DNA of 64,000 nt, from the NCBI GenBank assembly GCA_958510875.1, contig OY294068.1, positions 33,088,297-33,152,296 on the forward strand, written 5' to 3'. Numbering within the stretch: the stretch's first letter is position 1; every line of letters begins with the position of its first letter. This document shows positions 11,401-22,658 of the stretch, in pieces. A program made the translations under genes and the position numbers. The stretch comes from Endomychus coccineus (taxonomy: Eukaryota > Arthropoda > Insecta > Coleoptera > Endomychidae). Below the pieces are notes generated by a model. The model was not told where the DNA came from and did no database searches. It saw nothing but the letters and a program-made list of their open reading frames with translations.

Positions 11401-14400
11401 AATGTTTGAAAGGAAGGTTGAAGATGGTGAAATTGTTATTACCCAAGGTGACGACGGAGATAACTTCTATGTTATTGAACAGTGAGTAAAGATTAAATTA
11501 TTAAATTGAACCTCTCGTATAATATTCAAGCTACTCAAGATGATTTGATACATTTTTTATGCTAAATTGAAATTTTTTTTTGTATTCCAGTGGAATTTTC
11601 CATGCATTAGTTGGTGACCCAGGCCAAGAGCCAAAACATATACATACGTATGAACACAGTGGCAGTTTTGGAGAGCTAGCCCTTCTTTACAACATGCCAA
11701 GAGCAGCAACAATAAAGGCTGTGTCAGATGGTTCTTTGTGGGCTATGGATCGACAAACATTCAGACGTATAATCTTGAAATCTGCATTTAAAAAGCGAAA
11801 GATGTATGAGGCTCTTATTGAAAGTGTGCCAATGCTAAGTACTTTGCAAGGATATGAAAGAATGAACTTAGCTGATGCTCTTGTGCCAAGACATTGTACA
11901 CCAGGGGAAAGAGTCATTAGACAGGGTGATTGCGCAGATGGAATGTATTTTGTTGAAGATGGCACAATTATCATCAAAGTTTATGATGATAGTGGTAAAG
12001 AAGTTGAAATTAATCGTATCGGTAAAGGAGGATACTTTGGTGAATTGGCACTTGTGACACATCGACCAAGGGCTGCTTCTGCTTATGCTGAGGAGGATGT
12101 TAAATTAGCATGTGAGTAATTTAATATTTACTATTAATTATGTATTATATTTAGTTTTAAATGAGCATGCATTTGTGGATTTGTTTACAGGGAGCCACTG
12201 ACTATTGGGACTAGAATGTTTTTTTATCAGAATATAACTAACAAATAATATCTTTAAGGATATAAATTTAATTTTAGGGTTGTAGTGTTTAGTTCTTGCA
12301 ATTTCATTCAAATTAAATAACTAGGTAGATATACAGGATGCTTATAAAGTACTTGTACAAACTTCAAAGGGTGAATCTTTGACTTATTTTAAGATTAAAA
12401 GTTCATATGAACATGGATCCGCAACGGCTTGGTTTTTGAGATACAGGGCTTTAAAAAAAAAATTTTATCTCAATTTTTGATTATATTTTTGTTCCATCAC
12501 ATGGCAATTTGACGAAATTCGGGATACTGGGATTATTAATGATGAGAAACTCAAATATTTACTTGGTTTTTTGTTTAATGCTAGAAGGCGCTGTGGGGAT
12601 CAGGGCATAGGAATTGAAACACTCATTTATATAAGGGTTACAGTTTACTGAACGTAGAGCTCGACGTCATTATGACTTAATGTCACATAATAACAATGGT
12701 ACAGATATAAATCAATAATAATACCGTCAATAATGATTGATGAATATGAATATCTGAATGATATCCGAATGATCTAGCTAATCTAATCTTAGTATATATA
12801 TATCAGTCTATCGATACTACCTTGACTCAAGGTTCCCACAGTGTCACATCAGGGTCCCCCTTGTTATGTAGCTTATACTAAACAATATGTTTATATTATT
12901 AGAAGGTAATTGTAAACATATTGTTTATGTATTTAATAATAGAAATGAGGTTGTATTCTGTAATTGAGGGATTTTAGGTAATCTCGTATAGGGATGGAAG
13001 ATTCCTATACTACAGCGCTATATACAGTGTTGTACCTGAATTGAAATAACCATAACATTTTTGTGTCACACTGTATGCAATTTTTGACTAAACAGACTTA
13101 TTCTACATTCAATTTTACGTACAAAAGGTACGCATAGTATTTGTCGCTGAAAGTTGCCGTTTTGGGAAAAAACGGGTTTAAGTTAAACCTGCGTTAGAAT
13201 TTTGTTTTCGAAAAATAAGTGATAAAATGTGTCTTTTATTGATTGTATTGTGATGTGACTAACTTAAATCATTTACAAGACTAAGACTTAACTACTTCTA
13301 CAAATAAGTTAATAATATTTACAATAATTGCTGAAAATAACCACCGATAATATTTACAATAATTGCTGAAAATAACCACCGCCTACTGCAACGGATGCAT
13401 CAATTCGCCTTAACAACGATTGACGAACTCTTCCGAATGTAACTTATGTCTAATTAATGATGGCACACGTTTCAAATATCCTGTTTCTTAGATCTTGTTC
13501 ATTTCGGACTGGAATTCTGTGAACTAGTGAGATCAAGTAATCCAAAAGATTCAAATCAGGTGATCTGGGAGGCCAGGCTTGCGGTCCGACTCTTCCTATC
13601 CAACTGTTAGGGTAATTCTCAACCAGAAATCGGCACGCAACCAAACTAAAGTGCAGTTCAGAATGAACAGGATCTAAGAATCAAGATATTTGAATTGAAA
13701 TTGCCATGTTATTGAACAAAAAATGAGATAAAATATTTTTTTTGGACGCCCTGTACCTCAAGAACCAAGCCGTTGCGGACCCATGTTCATATGAACTTTT
13801 TATCTTAAAATTAGTCAAAGATTCACCCTTTGAAGTTTGTAGAAGTACTTTATAAACACCCTGTATATGTAAAAAGTAAAAACCCTTGCAAATTCAACTA
13901 GAACAAACGGCAGGTCAATTTTTAAGTAGGTAACTGAGCGGCCGCATATTAGTCCTTCCTTGGCCACCTAGTGATCACAGTTTGGACACCGAATAATGTT
14001 ACTGATTCACGCAAAAAAATTGGTTTTGTAGCGTATATAATAAAACATTTTGAATACTGAAGACAAATAATACAGGAGTTTCAATTAATTTTATTTTCAT
14101 AAACTTTGCAATCAGTTAATATAATGTAAAGCTTGAAAGCTAATGCGCTGAAGTTAACTTTAATTTATTGCAAATATTTTGGCATTTATATAGTATTGAG
14201 TGACTGTCGGCGCAAAACATACTCCGTATGCACATATGCAAGATCCGACAAAACCTTCTAGATTGTTTCTGCAAACATCACTTCAGTTTACAAAGACGAC
14301 ATGTGGCTTTATACTGTATAATGCTAGATAAGTTTGCTAACCTCATAATCGAGAGCTGTAATGTTCCCAAAATTTTTCGCATTAGGACCATGCTGCGTTA

Positions 14401-17400
14401 GCATGCATGTAGGCTTCTACATAGATACGTATTTGCTAATTATTGACATTTAGAAACATTGGGACAATTCACAACTGCTTCCCGGAAAATCTTTTGGATA
14501 AAAATATCTTCTCAACTAGGACGAAAAGTTTGCTATTCGGTAACAACCTTTGCTTGCCAATACCTTAACTTTCAAAATAAATTAAATTCTACATAATAAA
14601 TCAAGATTAAATGCTTTGACTGATCATTACAAGGAAACGTAACCTGGACACACTGTCTGAGATTACTTTCTCTGGCAAGGTCCTGCAATTAAAGGGTCGC
14701 TGAAGTTTCTGGGAGAAATCCTAGACTCTAAACTTACCTGGTGCGAACACCTCGAATATCGAGTGAGGAAGGCCTCTGCGTCATTTTGGGCGTGCAGAAG
14801 AGCTTTCAGCAGCACATGCGGATTACAGGCAAAGATTCTTTATCGGATCTATACCGCTATGATCAGGCCTATGATTACTTAAGCTGCGGTAGTGTGGTGG
14901 TCGGGGACAAGGACTGGTATTTCCCAGCGCCCCCTGGACCGATTGCAGCGGCTTGCATGCGTAGTCATATTTAGCGGTATTTCAACGAGAGCCCTTGAAG
15001 CTCTGGCCGGATTACCACCTCTACACTTAAACATAAAAACTGAGGCCGGGAGAAGGGTGTATAGGTTAAAGGACCTAGGCCACTGGACCAAAACGCACTA
15101 CTCTCGTGGACACTCTTCGATTTTAAGTGAGGCAATCTTTAAATACCCCATACTAGAAATGAAGCAAGATAGCATGATCCCAGCTGTATGTCTCACTTCT
15201 CCCAAAATCCTTATCCCGGATAGAGGAGATTGGAGTAACGAAACTCTCACCCTACTGCCACCAGATGGGCTCGTATGGTTCACAGATGGGTCCAAGGTAG
15301 GTCGGGCTTCTGGGGTGGGAGTGTACCTAAAAAGGCCAAAGATCACTATCTCCGTGACTAGGCGCTTACAGCACGGGTTTTCAGGTGGAGGTCTACGCAA
15401 TATTTACCTGCCAAGAAACTGTAAATAGGCGCATATATATTTGCACAGACAGCCAGTGGGCTCTGGGAGCTCTCAAATCACCCAGATTCACATCAAGGCT
15501 TATCAAAAATTGCAGAGATACACTGGCTGAACTAGCCAGGAGGAATAAAGTTCAACTCATCTAGGTCCTTGGACACAGTGGAGTTGAAGGAAATGAAATG
15601 GCCGACTCCCTGGCCAGGCGAAGGTCGTCTAGTGCCCGTGTCGGGCCGGAGCCAATGGTCGCTTTATCGAATTGCGTAGGGGGTCTCGCCCTTCTGGACA
15701 AGCTAAATAAAGAGTGGTCTGAACTGTGGCAAGAACCACCACGCATGAGGCAGACAAAACTCTTCTTCAAAGAGCCTGTGCTTAGGCTCTCCAGGAAACT
15801 CCTTTCTCTGAACAGAAGGGACATCAGAGAGATCACTGGAATCCCAACCGTTCACTGTCGTTTTAACAAACAGCTTCACACTATGGGCATCACAGTTGAC
15901 CCAATATGTAGGAAATACAGAAAGGCGGAATAAACTGCCTCTCACACCGACACTTCCCAGCTGCTCCCAGAAGAACTTATGGAAGCCAGCACTGGCAATA
16001 TTCTGGGTTCCTGGTGGGCCACAAACCTGCTAGAATAGAATAGGCTTCTGATCACGGGGCGCACAATGGGCCCAGCTAAGAGGCCTAAGGGCATTTGGGG
16101 GGCTCCTTCCCCTCAAACGATGATGATTATCATAACTAAATTGGCCATTACTTATCAGCAATTTTAATGTGTTGATATACTTTTTCATTTACAAAACTCA
16201 AAAATGAACTATTCTGGAGAATATCCTAAAGATACTCATAGTTTTTCTGGACAACTCAATATTTTATCAAATTCAATTTTTTGTTTGGTTCAAGCTTGTG
16301 TACTACATAGATAGGGGAACATTTTTTAAGCCTCCTTTGCCAATCAAATAGAAGTGAATGTAGACAATATATAAATAATCTGCGAATTCTTCATTCCTAA
16401 AAAGACATTTATCACATTCAAAACTATGAAACAATTCTGAAGGAATCAAATATAACTCTTGTTTACTAACGACAACAACGAATTAATAGCTATGATTAAT
16501 TAAACTAGGAAAGTATTTTTGCATCAGCTATGAGTCACTAACAGTGAAACTCAAAATAATTGCATTTCCGACCGTGATGTAGTTGGCGTTATGCGAATCT
16601 ATTAGTTGAGTGGGTAGAGACTGAAGTTATTTTGACTTTTCTTACTCAAGTTATTAAAAATTTGTTATTATATTTGAAACTGTATCAGTTACGATCAATA
16701 AAACTAGGAAGTGATTTCGCATCAGCTACAAGCCACTAACATTAAAACTCAGAATAATTGCATTTCCGGTCGTGATGAAGTTGACTTTATGCTGAATCTA
16801 TAATTGAGTGGGTAGACAGAAGTTATTTTGGGTTTTCTTACACTTTTACGTAACTCGTAACATTAAATTGCCAATAATTTTACGAGGGCTGGTCATTCCT
16901 CACAAAACAATAGAAAAAACCCATTATTATGGATTGTTTCCTTTTTATTTTTCAACAGAGTTTCATTTTAGTTCCATACACTTCGCCAAGCCCTCCGATA
17001 AGTAAGATTTCGGAGGCCCTGAAAATAGACACATGTTTCAGCGATGGGGCAAATCTGGTGAATAAGTTGTAGGCTGTAACAATTTGAAGAGTGATTAATG
17101 CATTTTCGCCGTCGAAAGTGCAAAGGTTTGCCCCCGTAAATTGTCTTGAGGGAAGAACGCTTCCTTTTTGGACCAATGTTGTCGTTTTTTTCCTAATTTC
17201 TTATCTTAATCGGACCAATAACGACGCTTAATAGTCCCATTTATCGTTCATCCTTTTTGTATGTAGTCACTGTAGATGATTTCGCGTGCATCTCACCGTG
17301 GCCTTCACCTTGTCGGTCGATTTCATTGCCTTCGCTTCTCTGGAGCTCTCGTAGTGGTGGATACATGTTTTAACATCGGTTATATATTGACTCAGAATCT

Positions 17401-20370
17401 CGTCACGAGTGCGACGGAAAAGCGCCAAACCAGCTATTGAATCGACCACAAGATTGCTTTTATTTGCCATTGTGAGCAAAAGGAAAACCTTTCATGTTCG
17501 TAGAACATCGTGTTAACAGCGATAGAACGTTGGGAGAGGAGGTAGATATTGAAATTAGTCTTGCAAATTTGGATGATCTAGTCGTCAAGCAAGATCTCAT
17601 TAGGCAAAGAGTTCGATAACTTCGCCTTTCTATAGAAAAATTAAGCCGGGTAGAAACACGTTCGGAAGGTCTAGAGTTTGATAATAAAGGGCTAACAGCA
17701 CAATCTCGAGTATTTTGTCTACCTGGAGTCGCTCCTTGTGAAATAACAGACCAGAACTCCGATGAGAGCCGACCAGAGAAAAAGGGAGAGATCGCTCACA
17801 TATCTTCTATGTTCTAAGAGGGGTCAATGCAGGCTAACGTCACCAATCTAGCTCTCTTATGAATAGAATATAAGAGCTTCAGCGCACCAAACGTGCGAGC
17901 AGCTCTCTAGGACAGCTCTAAGCTATGCTTTGCAGATCATGATGAACTGTTGGAAGTCTAGCTGTCTTCCAGCTGGAAGGAAACACACCAAGTTTATATT
18001 AAATGGCAAACAACTGGTGTTAACTCTGGAGTACATTTCTTGAGAACAATAAACGGAATTCCGTCTGGGCCCTTTGCGTTTTTGGTATTGAGACCAAACA
18101 GAATGCGCCTACTAATTGTGCGCTGACGAAAGACAATTTTAGGCATATGGTTATCAATGGTAGCCATGCTAGAAGGAATCCTTCCTTTGTGGAATTTGCC
18201 GCAAATATTTCAGCAGAAACGTTGGCGTTTTTTTGTTTGTTTTGTAGCAAGTGCGTTTAAGGAGGGAATTAGCTAGAAATGAATTGTCTTGGCGAAGGTC
18301 TAAAACGAACGCGTAAGCAAAATTGAAACCACTGAGCCATGTGGTGTGCCTGTGGTGACCTCTGCAAGTTCGCACACTTTAACTTGTCGATCACTCAGGA
18401 CCATATCGTGGATTTTGTGTATCATTTAGGGAGTACCATGAACTTTCGATGTTTGTCTTTCTAATGGCACTGTTCCAACTTTTTTATTTATTTATGTTTG
18501 AAAATAAAATGTTTGTTCAGTCGAGTGTAAAATGAAACCAGATGGTTATGGCAGTAGCCCATTGAAAGATCGTACTTTTTTTATTTATTTTTTTTTGCGT
18601 AGAGGAGGCGAAATCTTGCATAGACGCCTCTGGTGCCCGTGCCTCCGGGTGTGTCGGATTCCTACCGACTAAAACCCCTCCTCCGCGGTTGGTTCTCCAT
18701 CCTAAGGGAGCCCCACATGTTGCTACCTCCTCATCAGTCCGGTGTATTCTATGAATTTCAGTACCCTGATATAGGGGATATTTCTGATTTCCTCGGGTGC
18801 AGTTTTATGGTCTCCGAGGTATGTCCGACGACCAACCGCGTATGCCGTGCACCGACACAGCACATGCATAGGTGTCTCTTCTTCCACGCCGCAAGCCCTG
18901 CAAGTGGGCTGATCTACCAGACCCATCGTGCAGAGATGTTTGTTGCATGGGGCGTGTCCGGTCAGGAATGCAACAAGATTCCGTATTTCTTGTCTGTTGA
19001 ACGTCAGCAGATTTTTCACTCGTTGCTGCTGGAGATCTCTCATCAGTCGCTGGGAGTGCGACATACGGGGCAGTTCCCTCAAGTAGGCACGGTGCTCTTT
19101 CTCGAATAATTTTTGGATTACAGATTTCGCTGTGGCATGAGAAATGCCACAGGTTGGCTCTGATCCAACCAGTGGTTTTTCCGCCCCCGCTTTAGCGAGT
19201 GCGACGGCAGTTTCAGTTCCTTCTCGTTTCGTTTCCTCAGACTCCCACACGGGTGTTTCTCTATTGGGGTTCATTACTAGTGCCGTTAGTTCTTTATCAC
19301 AATCAAGTACACATTGTGAGGTGATTGTGTATGACTCCACTGCCTTAAGCACTGTCAGGTTGCTCACTATGATTGTGATTTGTCTATTCTCATAAACTCT
19401 CTCCCTCATAATTCGAGCACATGTTGTAATTGCAACTATTTTTGCTTGGAATTCTGTCGCAAAAGTCCCAAGGTTCGAAGAAATTTTTTCCCCTTGGTTC
19501 GTTTTCTCGACTATTCCAGCACCCGTACTTTTTTCCGTCTTGGTGCTTTCGGTAAGCCATATGGAATCCCCTGATATCATGTGAGGACACTACCCCAGCG
19601 TTCTCCCGCTCAAGGTTTGAATCATGAAGGCACGGTATTGGCATCCCCAATGGCTGATCCAAGCAATCCGACGATGCTTCGGCCGTATTGGTCAGTCTTT
19701 CCTTGGCCAATAAGATCGAAGCGGTACGCTCCTCTTATGGCCTCTGCCTGAACGGCGAGGTGCAGTGACTCCAACAGTTCCTCCATTGCAGTCGTTGGGG
19801 TGGTCGACATTGCACCTGTTATTCCTAAGCATGCCAGCCTTTGAACTCTGTTCAGTGAGTGAGTGCTGGGATGGTTTTGTTTTTGTTTTTAGCCACCACA
19901 CGATTGCGGCGTAAGATCGTACTTGTTAGAAACAAACTTGTTTTGATACTACGAACAACCTCTTAGATTTTGTACTTACTGACCAACCCTTGTATCGTGT
20001 CAATTTTCAAACCATTCAGATTTTCAGACAGTTACAGACAACTTAAATCATTCAATCTCTTGGAATCGTATAATTATTGTTGAACAAAATACGGGAAAAA
20101 TGCAGCTTTCATCAGAAACATCAGTGTTACTTTGACAATTTGCTTGCGTAAAGAATTAGTACTGTCAAAATCGATGTGGTCTCAATGTGGCTATACGACC
20201 CTTAGAGCAGCAAATGCTTAATAAATGAATTTGTTCTAGTTTTGGACGTAGAAGCATTTGAAAGACTATTAGGTCCGTGTATGCAACTCATGAAGCGAAA
20301 TATCGATGACTATGAAGAACAATTGCTCCAGATATTTGGCTCAAAGCAAAACATGAGGGATATTCGATGA
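8500..20370 (+). CDS. Pka-R2: cAMP-dependent protein kinase type II regulatory subunit
   Basis: Joined coding sequence is 8500..8713, 11202..11481, 11591..12111, 20240..20370, 381 aa, near the usual insect length. All junctions have GT/AG and keep phase. Residues 1-50 form the dimerisation/docking helices that bind AKAPs. RRKSV (81-85) is the inhibitor site, whose Ser is phosphorylatable as in type II subunits, followed by an acidic stretch. Two cyclic-nucleotide domains carry phosphate-binding cassettes [15 protein letters not shown] (Glu193, Arg202) and [15 protein letters not shown] (Glu316, Arg325). The last exon encodes [13 protein letters not shown] through [13 protein letters not shown]. 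The protein holds the catalytic subunit inactive until cAMP binds. The last intron is 8.1 kb and full of transposons. A possible poly(A) signal AATAAA is at 20905. Confidence 0.95.
9511..9690. repeat. Foldback built from Penelope-like element ends
   Basis: Left arm CAAGAAATGTTACTTTG and following TATCACTTTATTTAAAAGAA are repeated inverted at 9690-9620. The same TTTAAAAGAAAGTTGATTGC sequence forms the ends of the GIY-YIG-bearing element at 61.5-63.8 kb, so this looks like two fused ends with the middle lost. Non-coding, in the first coding intron of the PKA gene. Confidence 0.6.
10096..10181 (+). other. Candidate alternative last exon of the PKA regulatory subunit
   Basis: A good acceptor (ACACATTTATTTTCAG, ending 10095) precedes a reading frame in the same phase as exon 1 (one base carried over). 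It would add 28 residues, beginning [16 protein letters not shown] and ending SSIKEV, then TAA at 10179-10181. An AATAAA lies 25 bases after the stop (10206-10211), followed by a GT/T-rich stretch. Use of this exon would give a protein of about 99 aa with only the docking/dimerisation domain and no cAMP-binding domains. The splice logic is visible; expression is inference. Confidence 0.4.
10345..10386 (-). ncRNA. Type I hammerhead ribozyme motif (minus strand)
   Basis: On the minus strand: stem I GUCUU, then CUGAUGA, stem II GGUC-GUGA-GACC, GAAA, a short stem III AC-GUAC-GU, cleavage-site A, then AAGAC pairing back to GUCUU. Every conserved core position of the hammerhead is present. It is the inverted partner of the motif at 10532-10575, with a compatible change in stem I. 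Confidence 0.7.
10532..10575 (+). ncRNA. Type I hammerhead ribozyme motif (plus strand)
   Basis: Stem I UGUCUU pairs with AAGAUA, including one G-U. Between them are CUGAUGA, stem II GGUC-GUGA-GACC, GAAA, and a minimal stem III AC/GU with loop GUAC. The predicted cleavage is after the A of GUA at 10569. The very short stem III is typical of the hammerheads known from Penelope-like elements. Confidence 0.72.
12334..13863 (-). mobile_element. Degenerate Tc1/mariner-like element in the last PKA intron
   Basis: Ends CAGGATGCTTATAAAGTACT and the inverse of CAGGGTGTTTATAAAGTACT are flanked by TA (12332-12333, 13864-13865). The inverted ends run at least 100 bp (for example AAGGGTGAATCTTTGAC and GAACCAAGCCGTTGCGG in both arms). 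The only coding remnant is on the minus strand at 13644-13450, with [18 protein letters not shown], the C-terminal part of a DDE transposase. The remaining interior is unrecognisable. Confidence 0.8.
13312..13381. repeat. Two perfect 35-bp tandem copies
   Basis: The unit runs from ATAATATTTACAATAATTGC to AACCACCG and occurs twice head to tail without a mismatch (13312-13346, 13347-13381). It sits inside the older mariner remnant, so it is a recent local duplication. Confidence 0.85.
14190..14460 (+). repeat. Dispersed repeat, second copy at 25970-26235
   Basis: Shared blocks in the same order and orientation include ACTGTATAATGCTAGATAA, TTTGCTAACCT and ACCATGCT. The family is unknown and no coding sequence was seen. 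Divergence between the copies is considerable. Confidence 0.5.
14690..16135 (+). mobile_element. 5'-truncated LINE (RNase H-bearing R1/I/LOA group)
   Basis: Translation shows the end of a reverse transcriptase ([33 protein letters not shown], then [20 protein letters not shown]). An RNase H domain follows with [20 protein letters not shown] and [18 protein letters not shown]-terminal tail around [11 protein letters not shown] ends the protein. The frame is broken at least twice, and stops occur (for example VQLI-stop before VLGHSG). A 3' UTR-like stretch rich in G and C ends near GATGATGATT at 16130. RT catalytic motifs lie upstream of the preserved part. It is inserted in the last intron of the PKA gene in the same direction. 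Confidence 0.82.
16490..16860. repeat. Two-copy tandem repeat, period about 198 bp
   Basis: GCATCAGCTA at 16521 and 16719 starts matching blocks that continue through CAAAATAATTGCATTTCCG / CAGAATAATTGCATTTCCG and GAGTGGGTAGA. The copies are diverged. Satellite-like or a local duplication; non-coding. Confidence 0.65.
16870..18565. other. Intronic stretch with decayed coding-like sequence
   Basis: No intact gene. From 17494 the plus strand gives a long frame ([20 protein letters not shown]...) interrupted by one stop, of unknown family. Around 17490 lies GTTCGTAGAACATC, whose inverse occurs after the LINE fragment at 40190, so a LINE 3' end may be present. The minus strand at 17479-17267 also has an open stretch of unknown kind. 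The GC content is higher than in neighbouring intron DNA, which fits old transposon material. Confidence 0.4.
18578..19912 (-). mobile_element. 5'-truncated LINE with 12-bp target site duplication
   Basis: The direct repeat AAGATCGTACTT flanks it at 18566-18577 and 19913-19924. On the minus strand a 5'-truncated reverse transcriptase end ([24 protein letters not shown]) precedes an RNase H region. The tail has [20 protein letters not shown] and the CCHC-like [19 protein letters not shown]-rich 3' UTR and an A-rich tail follow, seen as the T-rich run at 18578-18596 on the plus strand. Truncation at the 5' end, A-tail and target duplication are the marks of target-primed reverse transcription. 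The main frame 19580-18723 is still open, so insertion is fairly recent. It lies antisense in the PKA last intron. Confidence 0.88.
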
Positions 20371-21260
20371 AGTGAGCCAAACTCCCGCCTTCTTTGATTA
20401 CTCATCCCCTATATATTCATTTAACACACATTACATGTCGAATAGTAAACAGAAGGTGTTTACGGCCACCATTGTCAGCTTCATCAGTCACACAAAAACT
20501 AACAACAATAAGCGGGATGGAACGTTTACTAGTCATTGTGTACATATAAAATAACGAACCTTTGCGAAATCCATGTTGTGCTTTGTTGTATATCGACTGA
20601 CCGACACGACGGTCCTGTTTTGTGAAAATCTAGGAGGACTTTTACTGCTGGACAGTGCTCTAGTCCTCTTATCTCCTAACCCTAACGTTTTGATGCCCAT
20701 TGTGTCTGAATGTATGCGTGTGGGTTTATGTTTCCATATGTTATCGAATGTGTATGATCATATTTGTATATTATAAGTCTTCAACGTGTCATTTCTACTA
20801 TTGTTATTGTTAATTGTATATCATAATGCTTGCTGGTTATCAACAGTATCACTTTCAAATACTTTTCTACAAGAAAATGTACCTTACTTTCCAACCTGAA
20901 CATCAATAAATCTCTACCGATAATTTTAATGCTTTAAATATTGTTAAATAGCGTACAACTGATTATGTAAGAATACTTGCAAAGGTTTTGTTTCGTAAAG
21001 TTTTCTTGTGTATTAAAGTATTTGTTCCTATTTTGCCTAGTAGTATTATATATTTAAAGTAACATTTAAAATATTTACGAGAAATACCCAATTTTCCTAA
21101 GATTCATCATAACGCATTTGATTTGAAAATCAAATCTTCCAGAAGTGCCAAATTTGACTTATTTACTGTTTAAGTTGTCTGTGAGTATAAATAGTTATGA
21201 AGAACCAGTACACGTGGTATATATCTTAAGATTAAATTCCACATATTTTATTATATTGTG
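20371..21260. other. PKA 3' UTR and spacer, no further gene seen
   Basis: After the PKA stop codon the sequence is non-coding. A poly(A) signal AATAAA is at 20905-20910 and may end the transcript, giving a 3' UTR of about 560 bases. No repeat or reading frame of note was recognised. Confidence 0.5.
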
Positions 21261-22658
21261 GATCCTGATATGGTGCATTCCAGGTCATATTCGCACTTTA
21301 TCCCAGGCGAGGTCTTTGGATTGCGCTGACATTTTGCAGGTGGTTTCTGCCTCAGGAAATATTGGGTTTCCCAAAATTTCAAGCCATATACTCCAATAAT
21401 GCGCCGCCTAGAATATTTTTCATTTTTTTTTGGAATTTTATTCATTGAAAATGAAAAAACGGCATTTCTTCTGTGGAAACGCATTACTGGGGCTAAAAAT
21501 ATTCCAAACTATGGATTTGATGGGAAATTTCAGAATTGGTCTATCGTATCGCGCATGCGCGAAAACTATGAAGCAAAGCCGCTAGAGTCAATTATCTGTA
21601 TTTTCAAAAATTCCCAGCCCATTTCTTTCAAGTTCATGCTGATGGGTGAATATTAATCTCAAATCTGACCCCAAATTCAGATTCCTCGGAAAATTTCCGA
21701 TCGTTATGTACTTTCTAAAAAAAATTTAAGTCGATTCAATCGATATTGCAGGGACGCAATAAAGCGTCCCGCGATCATGTTTTTTCCAATATTCAAATTT
21801 ATTTGAAAGCGCAGTGTACATTTCTTGATGAAAATTCAATTTCTTCTTTTAAAAAAAATTATCAAATAAAATAAGTTTTGATAATAAAATTTATTATAAA
21901 AAAAATTAAAAAAAAAAAATATTATTAAAGAAAATAATTTTCATTATAACTCATTTTGTTTCAATTATTATTATTTTCTTTTAATCATTATTTAATAATA
22001 ATTTTTATTATATAACTCACTTTATTTAATTATTATATTTAAAAAAATATATTTTCTTCAAAAAAAAAAAAAATTTTAGTATTAAAACTCATTTTGTATG
22101 ATTATTATTTTTTTTTAAAGAAGAAATTAAATTTTTATCAAGAAATGTACACTGCGCTTTCAAACAAATTTGAATATTGAAAAAAACATGCTCGCGGGAC
22201 GCTTTAAAGCGTCCCTGCAATATTGATTGAATCGACTTACAAAATTTTTAGGAAGTACATAATCGATCGAAAATTTTCCGAGGGATCCGAATTTGGGGTC
22301 AGATTTGAGATTAATATTCACCCATCAGCATGAACTTGAAAGAAATGGGCTAGGAACTTTTGAAAATACAGATAATTGACTCTAGCGGCTTTGTTTCATA
22401 ATTAATGCATGCTTTGGAATATGTTTAGCCTCAGTAATGCGTTTCTGCAGAAGAAATTCCGTTTTTTCATTTTCAGTCAATAAAATTCCAAAAAAAATGA
22501 AAATTTTTCTAGGCTGCGCATTATTGAAGTATATGGCTTGAAATTTTGGGAAACCCAATATTTCCTGAGGCAAAAACCACTTGCAAAATTTCAGCGCAAA
22601 TCCAAAGACCTCATTTGGGATGAAGTGCGAATATGACCTGGAATGTCATATACAGATC
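21261..22658. repeat. Giant imperfect palindrome, about 1.4 kb
   Basis: Left arm from 21261 and right arm ending 22658 are inverted copies over roughly 600 bases each. Shared blocks include ATTCCAGGTCATATTCGCAC, TCAGGAAATATTGGGTTTCC, ATGCTGATGGGTGAATATTA, AAATCTGACCCCAAATT and AAATGTACACTGCGCTTTCA, each inverted on the other side. The centre (about 21850-22120) is almost pure A/T. The left arm carries an extra segment of about 55 bp near 21510-21565. Each arm also has its own small palindrome, GGGACGC...GCGTCCC. No protein domain was recognised. It could be a foldback transposon or a young inverted duplication. Confidence 0.8.
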
